A stretch of 64,000 bases of DNA from Corylus avellana (taxonomy: Eukaryota; Streptophyta; Magnoliopsida; Fagales; Betulaceae), in contig NC_081543.1 in the NCBI RefSeq assembly GCF_901000735.1, forward strand, positions 36,824,590 through 36,888,589. Direction: 5' to 3'. This document shows, piece by piece, positions 50,480 through 60,346 of the stretch (position 1 is its first letter; each line of letters starts with the position of its first letter). A program made the translations under genes and the position numbers. The notes beneath the pieces were generated by a model. That model ran no database searches, had not been told where the DNA came from, and worked only from the letters and a program-made list of their open reading frames with translations.

Positions 50480-51150
50480 CTTCCCTAGAACTGCCAATCA
50501 AGCAAAAAAAAGTCACTCTCAAAGGAACCTTTGTCCGCCAAATACTCTTCCAAGAAAAATGAATGCCATCATTACAGACAAGGATGCTTTAATACGAGCT
50601 AACATCGAACACCCCTTTGTTTAAAGGGGCCCATCAAACCTTGTCTTCACCTTCCCTTCTCACTCTAAAGGAGTAGAACAAATGAAAAACGAAGCCAAGA
50701 CATCTATCTCCCAATCGTGAGCTGCTCTAATAAAGTTTACGTTCCACTGAAAGGAGCCACTAGAAAGCTCCAAAGAACTGCAACAAAAGCATTCTCCACA
50801 CAAGCAATGCTATATAAATCCAGGACAGCTTCCAAAAGGGCCTTCTCCCCACATCACACATCATGCCAGAATTTAATATTGGAGCCATCTTCCAGCTCAA
50901 ATCTGATACAACTAGAAAACACCCTCTAACCCCTCATAATATTCTTCCATAGCCCAACCCCATATGGCCCAAGGGATCAATAAAACACCACCCACTCCAA
51001 GAAATACCAAATTTGGAATCCACAACAACTCTCTACCATACCTCTTTCTCATACACATAACACCACAACCATTTCCCTAGAAGTGCATGATTGAACATCC
51101 TCAAGTTTCAAACCCCAACCCTCCCTCAGAGATTGGACAACAAACATTGG
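50480..51150 (-). mobile_element. LINE reverse-transcriptase 3' fragment
   Basis: The minus strand translates, with frameshifts, as GLGFENLRMFNHALLGKWLW, then DPLGHMGLGYGRI, then FELEDGSNIKFWHDVWCGEK. These are hallmark phrases of the plant L1 RT C-terminal region. It abuts the Copia relic in the same intron. Truncated and inactive. Confidence 0.65.
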
Positions 51151-51616
51151 ACCAACTAACAAGGTGAAAAATTTGAACTCTTCACATATCCCACCCCATC
51201 AGACAAGCTCGTAATGAGTGTAAACGAGCCGAGCTTGCACAAGCACTACTTGCCCGAGCTTGGCTCATTTACAGCCCTAATTTTTAACATTATTAAAATT
51301 TCTCAATAACAACCAGCTACGCTAGCCTAAGAACACACTCCTAGCAATCTTAGAAACTACTAAACTCAAGACCAAACCAATTTATGCAAATACCCCAGAT
51401 ATATAGTCCGCATGAGTTTAAGAACTCATGAGTTATAAAAAAGAAAAAAAAAGTCTGAATGAGTTTAAGAATTTCCAGTTCTACCATTGTGCACTAATGA
51501 ACCTACAACTCTTAAACTGATGATTTAATTTTTTTTTTCCTTTTTTGATGATAAACCAACGCCTTAAGCCTTAAATTAAAACCCCTTCAACCCTAAATTC
51601 CTTGTGACAACCTCCA

Positions 51617-51852
51617 ATCATCATGAGCCTTGCCTTCGTCATATGCTGTAGGTAGGGCCCACCTCCAAATTCTTTGAGACGTAACAAAACAAACACCAGC
51701 AACTCACTTGTCCTTCAATTTATATGTCAGCCTTATCATCATGAGCCTTGCCTTCATCATATGCTGTAGGTAGGCCCCACCTCCAAATTCTTTGAGGCTT
51801 AACAAAACAAACACCAGCAACTCACTTGTCCTTCAATTTATATGTCAGCCTT
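51617..51852. repeat. Two tandem units of 118 bp
   Basis: Units at 51617-51734 and 51735-51852 both begin ATCATCATGAGCCTTGCCTT and end TATGTCAGCCTT, with only a few differences. Non-coding, in the polymerase intron. Confidence 0.75.
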
Positions 51853-51910
51853 CAGCCACACCACTCAACCATGTGTTGCAGTTCAAGTACACTTCAACGT
51901 CCCTGTCCAC

Positions 51911-52015
51911 TTTTTTTTTTTGATAAGTAATGATGATATAAAAGAGCGTAAAGGGGCGCAACCCATATACACGGGAAGTATAAACAGAGAGCGCCTAGGA
52001 GGGAGAGAAATGAAA
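51911..52015 (-). mobile_element. LINE/SINE 3'-tail fragment
   Basis: The plus strand begins with a T run followed by TTGATAAGTAATGATGATAT, then GGGGCGCAACCCATATACAC and GGAAGTATA. This is the reverse of the LINE tail seen at 58780-58857 and the inserts at 54118 and 58279. Boundaries uncertain. Confidence 0.45.
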
Positions 52016-52929
52016 AAAGGAAGGAGAGATATGAAAAAGAACTCTCTCTCCCTACTTCCTTCTCACACTAAACTGATTTGCTGTTTCGATGTTATGTCTA
52101 TATCTGCTATTACATGCTTTAAACAAAGAGAGGGAGGCATCAAGCATATATCACTTCCTCTCTGGTGGTAAATGTTTCATTTCAGAACTGTGAATAGGAG
52201 AAATGATTCATCTGTTACCATGGAACTTTACAGCTTACCTTTAATAGTGGAACTGGGGGTTTCTCTTCACCGGGTTGAGGATGCCACTCAAGAAGCACTT
52301 GCTTTTTGTCAATTGCTTCACAAATGTGTGGGTACATGTTCATTGCAGTCCTAGAATGGAAATCTCCACCAGCTCTAAAGGCATCCAGCATGCTCTTACA
52401 ACTCGCAAGATGCGCAAGAATCCGAAGTTCCAGCTGTAATATGAATACACAACTCAATCAACACAAGCAATTCAGTTCAACCGCTTTAGGTAGGTAGGTA
52501 ACACAACCACTTACTTGCCCATAATCTGCAACAATAAGTGAATTCCCAGGTGCGGCTATGAATGCCTGACGGATCTTAAACCGGTCCTTCTCTAAGGCAG
52601 GTAGATTCTGATTCACATAAAGTAACAACATTGTACTTGTAAGTCTATTAAATTTGCTCAGGAAAAACAAGTCTCTAAACATTTTCAAAATATGAAGTTA
52701 CAAGATATCTTTCTGTTTTATTGTTTTGTCTAAATGCAAAGGAGATTTTAAACTTGGATGGTTCACACTCATGAGATTTTAGCAATCTAGTATTCAAGCA
52801 ATTATCAGAGCTCAGTTGCAAGCATATGTGGTTTGCCATTATAGTTATAATTTATTCAATGCCATGACTACACAAATTTCATCTCTTGCCAATTTGTATT
52901 TTTATTTTAGTTGTCACATTCCAAGAAAC

Positions 52930-54527
52930 ATAGTATAACACATCTATGGTCAAAATACGAGCCCTTTTATTAGTAAATCAATTATAAGAATATTGACAAA
53001 ATATAAGAGAACCTGTAAATTTGGTCTCCTAGTTGATAAGCGCCCACTTTCTGTGTTGATATTTAACGAACAATGAATACGCCCATTACTGCCTGATCTA
53101 TTACTTCCCTGTGGTAGAAAGAAACCAACATCTTCAGCTAGTTCACACATTGTAAGCGAAAAAAACTGAAGAAAGAAGGAAGAATTGTTAGCTTTAAAAC
53201 AGTTGTCTGTGCTGACTGGTAAATTCTGGGGATTTATCTTTACCCAACACCAGATGTAAACCTCATATACGAGTACAGTATTGCTTTCAGTCAAACCAAA
53301 ATGTGCACATATGGAACCTCTGCAATTCATGATAAATGTAAATAAAAGAAACTAGAGCACAAGCTGCACATAAACAAAAGGAAAAGATGGAGAACTAAAT
53401 AGCATCTATTAGAATATATAAGATATTAATATTTTTTCTTATTAGGTATTTACCATAGTTGTCGGTCTGTATTCAGGATTTGAATACCTTTCCTAGTTCA
53501 ACTTACCTATCATATTTTCCCAATAAATAGAGCCCTGAACACAATTATAATAAACAAGCCATTCAATTAAGATAGTAGCCTTATCGGACACTTCTTACTA
53601 ATGAACTTAGGCCTCTGAGACCGAACCACTAAATCTTGTCTCTCTTTTGCTTTGGCTGTCTAAATTTGTTTTATTATAAATTTCTAATATCAGAACCACT
53701 CTTTTGTAACCTCTTATAGGGTGTTTGGAAACCGCCACTGCAGGGTGTTTATCTGAAATTGGGTACTCTTAAGTATTGTCTTGACTCAAAAACAATACCT
53801 ACAACCTCCACATCAGGGTTTGTCCCATAATTCAATTAGGATGATTCTTTTAGAACAAAAAAAATATCAATATCAAGAAAACATCAAGGTGCTCACCACC
53901 CCCTCGCAGCGTGTAGTGGAAAGACACCCTTGCGATCAACTGCATATGGTTAAATAAAAGATATAGCCACATCTGTTAAAATACACCCAGACACCCTCAC
54001 AATGCAGACGCTGTGGGAGAATAACTCATGTCTCAAACTGGGGCTGTCAAAGGATTCAAAAGGAGCATAACTTTGGCCTTCGCCAATCATACTAGTTGTA
54101 GCACCATCAGGTTCCAACAAAAAATTTTTGATAAGTAATCGAATTATCATTAAAACGTAAGGTGCCCTAGGTACACATGAAGTATACAAGAGAAAACATT
54201 TAGCTAGCTACAAGGGAAAGAAGAATAAGAAAATCATAATAACTAAGCTCCAAAGGGAAACAAATGCAGCAGTTTAAAGATAAAGAGTATAGAAACATCA
54301 GGTTCCAAGAAATGAATTTAAAAGACATAAACAAACTCATATTTGTGCATGTGCATTCGTTGAATCTAATAATTAAAACATGGAACCAATTCTCACCTCA
54401 ATCCCCTTTAACATTATTTAACATTATAAGGATCATAACAAGATAGCATCCACACAAATCCCATAGTTCAGTAGGAATTTGGATCATTAAAGCCTTGACT
54501 ACTTCCATAATGCAGTAGGCAATCACT
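52930..54527. repeat. Segment repeated at 62403-64000 (left copy)
   Basis: The match has a constant offset of 9473 with no indel seen over about 1.6 kb. I count six mismatches, all transitions and all in the first 400 bases. It contains polymerase exon 53108-53013 and the insert at 54118-54295. Confidence 0.95.
54118..54295 (-). mobile_element. SINE/LINE-tail insertion with 13 bp target duplication
   Basis: CATCAGGTTCCAA at 54105-54117 recurs at 54296-54308. The plus strand of the insert starts with an A/T tract and TTTGATAAGTAATCGAATTA, then TAAGGTGCCCTAGGTACACA. This is the reverse of a LINE-type 3' tail, so the element is on the minus strand. The same insert is present in the right copy (63591-63768), so it predates the copying. 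Confidence 0.75.
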
Positions 54528-56809
54528 ACACTGGCTACAAAATTTATCAATGATTGGCCATAGCAGAAAGACATGTTAGTAGCAATCACCTGCAAGGGGA
54601 GAATGAAGTTGGATATCAAGTGGTTAATGGAGCAAACTTCACATAAATCAGCAATGGCATGACAAGCCTCCCTCCCCATTCCATAAGCCGAATTGTCAAC
54701 GTCACTGGTTGATTTTTGTTTTTCTGAAACTTCATTTTCAGAAGCATTTTCAACATTGTCATCTAATTGCTGGTCGGAAGCCTCATCCATAAAATCATAT
54801 TCAGCAGAAACCTTTCCAGCCAGGGTCTTCAAAGCATCACCACTAACTGAGGGCCAACCAGATGCTGTGAATATGTCAGTTGGCAGCGGAGTATCAAGGA
54901 TTCTATGCAGCCTAATATTGCGAAATTTGCTAGGAGTCTTCTTGCCCTCTTCAATCACTTTATCAACATTAGGAACTTTGAAAATCCGCTCCTCGGGAAG
55001 AAACTCATTGGGTTCCTTTCTGTAATAGAAAATCACATGGTTAAAGGGCACAGAGCTTTCTTGGGAACCCATTTGCATGCAGAACCCCACCCACCCCATC
55101 ACTTGGAGTTCTTAAAGATGCTCATAAAGCCGTAAGAGTTCATCGATGGCAGCTGCACTTCCCCACCACCAAAAATAAAGAAAAATGAAAACAAATACAC
55201 CTACATAAATTATAAATAAAGTATACCTGTTTGCAATGCCACCAAAAAAGAGCTGACGTAGTTGTGCATCACGTCCCACATTCATGTACTTGGCATCAGG
55301 GCAATACCTAGACGCCCAGTTGCGAAATCTATTAGCAGCAACCACTTGCTCTGCTTTGGCTACCTTCTCCACCTTAGCGAGATACGCCCGATCAACTAGC
55401 ATTCCCTCGGTTTCCATTTTAATCAAAAGCTCACCAAACGGTTGCCAGTACTCCTTGTAGAACTCAAACATGGATTTTCCATAAACTGCCACTCCATCAA
55501 GTAGCCATGGCACCTTCGATAGTTGGCATTTCAAGCTCTCATAAAGCTCTAGTGTGCTTTTCACATCTAAGACAGAATAACAAATCCATGGTTTCCGCTC
55601 TTCTCTTTGTAGCTGTTCAACCGGAGAAATGGTCATCATTTTGCCTTCAAATCCATCTTTTTTAATTTTTCTCCTACCAAAGATGGTTTTCATTGAGACT
55701 TTACCAAACAACTTTTCTTCATGAAAAAGTTGAGCCCCACACATAACCTTTTCATTGCCGGTAAGTGCTTCAAGACAATACCCCCCCTCAGTTTGTCTCG
55801 ATGAATGCCACAACTGTGCCATATGTATTATGTCAGCATGAAAACCGGAAAGCCTAAGCCCATAGTTCTCAATAACATGGTTATCAAAGCTATAGTTGTG
55901 CCAAACCTACAGAAAGGACAAGCGAAATGTCATTTTCACGTTTGCTTCAAACTTATGGGCCATCCACAAGCTTCTCATAGTAAAAATAATATGTTAAAGA
56001 GTGGGATAGTCAAAATTGTTCAATACAATCAATGGCAATGCTATAACAAGTATATTGCAACATCTAAGGGAATTATTACTATGAGCTTGGTTCAAGGGGT
56101 TTGTTGTCAAGGATAGTAGCCATACAATTGGTGACTTGAATATATTTAAAAAAGCCTTATCCAATTGGCAGAAGTCAACGAGACCCACTTTTCCAGAAAT
56201 TTCCCTACTGGAGCAATTTCATACAAGCACCAACCTCTAAAATTTGCACCAACACGGTCATACTAGATATATTATAATAGTAATAAGGTGGTTGCCACAA
56301 GCTATTTCTCAATACTTATAATTAGCAATCATAGTTACAAAAAGGTACTGCAAATCAAGAGGACCACAGAGACATTTAAAAGAGAAATTGAAGAAGAAAA
56401 AACTTACCTTTTTGATGGATGGGTCTTCAAAGAATGGAGCAAATTCATCCAAAAGATCCCTACCACCACCATCAAGAACATCAACCCACACAATGGACTT
56501 CCCATTTCCGAGATCTGCTTCTGGTCCAGAATATATACTTAAGCATATAATTTCCCCATGATCAACAGGCGTTTCTTGTTTCACATCTATCTTTGCAACT
56601 TGTAAATATAAAATTATCACAAAGTACAACGTAGCGTGCAGAGGTAAGATTTTCAAATAGCTTACCAACCCACATCGTTAAAGTACATAGACATAGATAT
56701 GAACTACAATAGTATGTACTTCTCAATTGCATAACAACCATATATTTTCAAGTGGCTCTTCCCAAGAGCTTCTCTCTCCTCTTTCTCACTCTCTATCTCC
56801 CTCCCTCCA

Positions 56810-58857
56810 CTAGGGGTGCCACGTGAAGGCGCGTCCCGCTAGTTTTCAGTGAGGGCTTGACAGTGACCATTGTTCAGAGGGGACCAAACAGATTCAGCCG
56901 GTTTATGGAGGTGACGGTGTACTCAATGGGTGGCTAGAGAGGTCTCATTTTGATTCCAGAGGTAAGAAAAGGGTGGGGTTGGAGATTATTTGAAGGTCAA
57001 GCTTAGCAATGTTAAGCTATTCTTTGATTTCTCGGTTGGGTCCTCTACCGTGAGCGTTCGTTTGCGGGTTGATATTCCCTTTGCATTGGGGAATCTTGGC
57101 AGAGGGTAAGGTCGTACGCGGAGGTCGCAACTCATCCTGGGACCATGGCAGTGACGTGCTCAATCTCGGAGAAGCATCTTGATGTTACGCTGGACAAGAT
57201 TCAAGTTGAAGCACCCAGAAATCGAGGTCCAAGGCCTCGAGGTTCGGCTACTTCCTTGATTTGCGCCGTTGAGGGTGACGTGACTCTCCTGAATAGGAAG
57301 AAGAAAGACCTGCTTATGCTTCAGTCGTGGATAGCTCAACTAGTTTGTATCAAAGGAGAAATTGATGAGGCCCTAGTGCGAGCTTATGAAGGGTTGAAGG
57401 TTTTTGGGTTGGGACATAGAACTGGGCGGTATTAGGCCCACTGCTGGTCATAAATGCATGGAAGGATTCTTTGTGCGGGCTGGCCATTTCAGGGTTCTGA
57501 AGCGGAAGCCCATCACAAAGAGGGTTGTTTTGCTGGGCACAAAGGAGGGCCCTAGGTCCTTAGCAGGTCTTGAGTTGGATCAAGGTTGCACGATTCCTCT
57601 CGTCTCCACGAAGGCATCGTCGTCAGCAGTCAAGGTTGGTGTATTCCGCTATGAGGGGTCTAATTTGATTAGGTTAAATATGATAGATTACTCTAAGGGT
57701 CATGTCCATTTAATGTCGAGTCCGCCAATTGGCACTATGAACTTGGTGGCAAAAACTACCCAGAACACGCCTAAGCCCATGAAGTGCTATAACCATACTT
57801 ACAAGTCTATGTGGGCTTAGAATTTCGATGTGGGCATTCTTATAGGAGAGGCAGGCAGTATCACCCTTAGGGTGATGTCGTTGGTAGGCAGCCAAAGCAC
57901 GGTTCCAGGTGGGTCTTCTTGGCTTTTTCGGCGTTTGAAACTAAGGGTGTGTCGGTGCTCAATTTGGTGGAGGTCTTGGTCCCTGCCTCGACGACCTCGT
58001 TCGTTGAAGTCTAGCTTGTTGGGTCTTCTCTGGCGAGCCCTGATGATGCCAGAGTGGTCCAAAGTCTCTCTCTGTTAATATTGATACCCAGACTGCGCCG
58101 AAGGTTGCCCAAGTCCCGGCATCGAGTGCTCATGTGGGTTTTCTCCAGTGGGGTTTCTCAAGCCAAGTTCTTCTGCGGTTTGGGGCTATCCTCCTCCAGT
58201 AGCTCTCAATGTTATTAGTTTGTCACATTCTCATACCCAGAAGTATGGATTTGGTCCATCTTTGAAGATGGTGGTTAGTTTTTTTTATAGATAATCAAAG
58301 AAATTTCATTAAAAAGGCACAACGAGCCCCAAAGCATACATGAAGTATGCATAAGACACCAAATAAAAAAATCCCAAAAGACAGAAGAAACACCAAGAGC
58401 CCCACAACAGAAATGGTGGTTAGTGATGGGGAGGTTAGAGATTTTTGGGATGAGGAGGATGGAGAGTTTCCGCACCCTTTGGGTGATTTCCCCCCTGCCA
58501 CCCTTTTAGATTGGGCTTTGTCTGGGGATGAGGGGATCGAAGACTTAATACAGGATACCCCTCGGAAGGTTAAGAGTAGAAGGAAGCTTCTGAATTTGGA
58601 ATGCTCCATTACCTATGATGTGAATGGAGCATCATCTAGGCATGGGAAGGCAAGGCTCACGCTTGTTAGCGTTTGAGGCTTTTGAACTTTGTTGTCTTGT
58701 GGGTTTTGGGGTTGTGGGCCTTTTGGGTTGGTTGGGTTGTGTGTTTTGCTGTTTCTTTTGGGTTTTGGGCTTGTGAGAGCTCCCCGTGTATAAGACATGT
58801 GTACTTAGGGGCGCCTTACGCTTTTTCAATAAAGTTTTACATCACTTATCAAAAAAA
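56810..58857 (+). mobile_element. Truncated LINE with ORF1-like part, in polymerase intron
   Basis: The plus-strand frames at 57145-57435 and 57404-57820 are polar ORF1-like protein. The 3' end reads GTGTACTTAGGGGCGCC, then CTTATCAAAAAAAG, a typical plant LINE tail. No reverse-transcriptase motif is visible, so it is non-autonomous. It sits in the intron between the exons ending 58905 and starting 56598. Its 5' boundary is approximate. Confidence 0.6.
58279..58412 (-). mobile_element. Nested 134 bp LINE/SINE tail with 11 bp target duplication
   Basis: ATGGTGGTTAG at 58268-58278 is repeated at 58413-58423. The insert begins with a T run on the plus strand (reverse poly-A), then ATAGATAATCAAAG and GCACAACGAGCCCC. 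It interrupts the LINE at 56810-58857 and is therefore younger than it. Confidence 0.8.
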
Positions 58858-59283
58858 GTAACTAGAAAAATAGTATGATAAAGACAACCTTACTAGAATA
58901 ATACCTCAGTGCTGCATGAATGGACAAGATGTCTGTGCTTATTCGTTAGCATCCCGACAACCTCTTTTGCTATGGTGAGATTATCAACAATAAGAACACT
59001 GTCATAGATGCTATTAAGCCTCTCGTGAAGATCTGGCTGGAAATATGCCTCATTACTAGTGGAGGTTTTGACTAAACCATAGGCAAGTCCAGAACTTGTT
59101 TCTTTTATTTCCTCCAAGTTCCATGATGTGGATACACTGGGCTGGGCAACCTTTCGTAAATAGTCTGTTGAACATAGACCATGCCTTGACTGATCAAGGT
59201 TGAGACCATTCACATCTTTAAGTCCAGTTGTTTCTTTTATTTCCTCCAAGTTCCTTGATGTGGACACAATGGGCTGGGAAACT

Positions 59284-59335
59284 TTTTTTTTTTTTTTTTT
59301 TTTTTGAAGGGGAACTTTTTTTTTTTTTTAATAAC
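59284..59335 (-). mobile_element. Poly(A)-only retro-insertion in a polymerase exon
   Basis: CACAATGGGCTGGGAAACT at 59265-59283 is duplicated at 59336-59354. Between them lie 52 bases that are almost wholly T on the plus strand, broken only by GAAGGGGAAC and ending TAATAAC. Net gain is 71 bases, which is not a multiple of three. The frame upstream (to 59680) and downstream (to 58905) therefore differ. It looks like target-primed insertion of little more than an mRNA tail. Confidence 0.8.
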
Positions 59336-59823
59336 CACAATGGGCTGGGAAACTATTCTTACATCGTCTGTTGAACATAGACCCCGCCCACCATTCACAT
59401 CTTTCACAGCTATATTTTTGTCTCCTCCACATTTTAGTTCAGCGGAAGCTGGGACAGAAGGAATAGCAGAAGCCAGCTTTGAAGCTGAAACAGATGCAGC
59501 ATGATGAATAGGAGCCATAACATGCCGTCCAACATTTGTAGAAAACATGCTTGCACAACTACTCGTTCTATGTGGTGGATTACTACCATTTTTCACAGCT
59601 TCCCTGATACTTGTCTGCCTTTCACTCTGTTCTTTCCGTTCCCTAAAGACACAAGGCTCAGTACTTTCATCAACAGTCACAACAGCACTAGGTCTTTCAG
59701 GATTACTACCCCGAAACTCCTGAACTGGAGGTGAACTAGAATTTCTTGAAACCTTTTCCCCTTCTTTATCTACATTTCGAGGGTCAATAATTGGATTTTT
59801 TAAGATACTTCCATTAGAATTAT

Positions 59824-60151
59824 TGTAACAGTTCTGTTCTAATAACAGCTGTTATGAATGCCAATATGGAAAGGAAAGAGAGAAAGAATAGAAAGAATGA
59901 ATGAATTGACTATTGAACTAGGTATTTCGAGGATACCTAAACCTCCTTGAGTATTCGAGGACTCCTCCTCCAAGTTCACAATGAACAATTATCTCAAAAG
60001 CTACTGATTACATTCTCATTTAGACTATTTATACATCCTCTCCTAACTAACACTTCAACTAACTCTCAACTAACTAAACTGTATTATAACCTTCCCAACT
60101 AACTAAACTATATTATAACAGTACCTATTACATCTACTTTAACCCATTACA
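59824..60151 (-). repeat. 3' LTR (328 bp)
   Basis: The plus-strand sequence runs from TGTAACAG to CCATTACA, giving TG...CA ends with TGTAA/TTACA inverted termini. Its first 152 bases equal those of the other LTR. The right edge is set by the adjoining polypurine tract and is inferred. Confidence 0.75.
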
Positions 60152-60346
60152 TTACCCGCTCCTTTAAAACACCTTGCCCACAAGGTGTGCAATTGAAAGA
60201 AAGCTGCCTATTACAAGTGAATACAAAGAATATTGAAATACAAATGCAGCCTAGGGTCAAAATGCAGGCCAAAAGCCCAAACCATTGTCTGATATTTGTT
60301 TGCACTTCCCCACCTTCGCACTATTCAGCTTTCCAAGCAAGCCAGC

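Larger units (their letters stand above)
46231..59823 (-). pseudogene. Broken organellar DNA polymerase I-type gene (PolIA/PolIB-like)
   Basis: Minus-strand exons: 59823-58905, 56598-56408, 55906-55227, 55019-54590, 53108-53013, 52607-52515, 52433-52239, 47704-47612, 47521-47309, 46728-46639 and 46392-46231. They follow the plant plastid/mitochondrial family-A polymerase in order. Exo II (HNYSFD), exo III (YSVLD) and pol motif A (VADYGQLELRILAHL) are intact. However, exo I reads CSTE where the family has CDTE, motif B reads RRKATMLNF where it has RRKAKMLNF, and motif C reads VRDE where it has HDE. The first visible exon is cut by an LTR retrotransposon at 59823 and frameshifted by an insertion at 59284. 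The acceptor before 56598 is TTACAA instead of an AG, and the nearest AG shifts frame into an immediate stop. Everything upstream of 59823 is absent from the window. Confidence 0.85.

Noticed and set aside
57145..57820. Two overlapping plus-strand frames considered as a host gene
   Set aside because: They sit inside a LINE with a recognisable 3' tail and lack introns or known domains; treated as LINE ORF1-like sequence.
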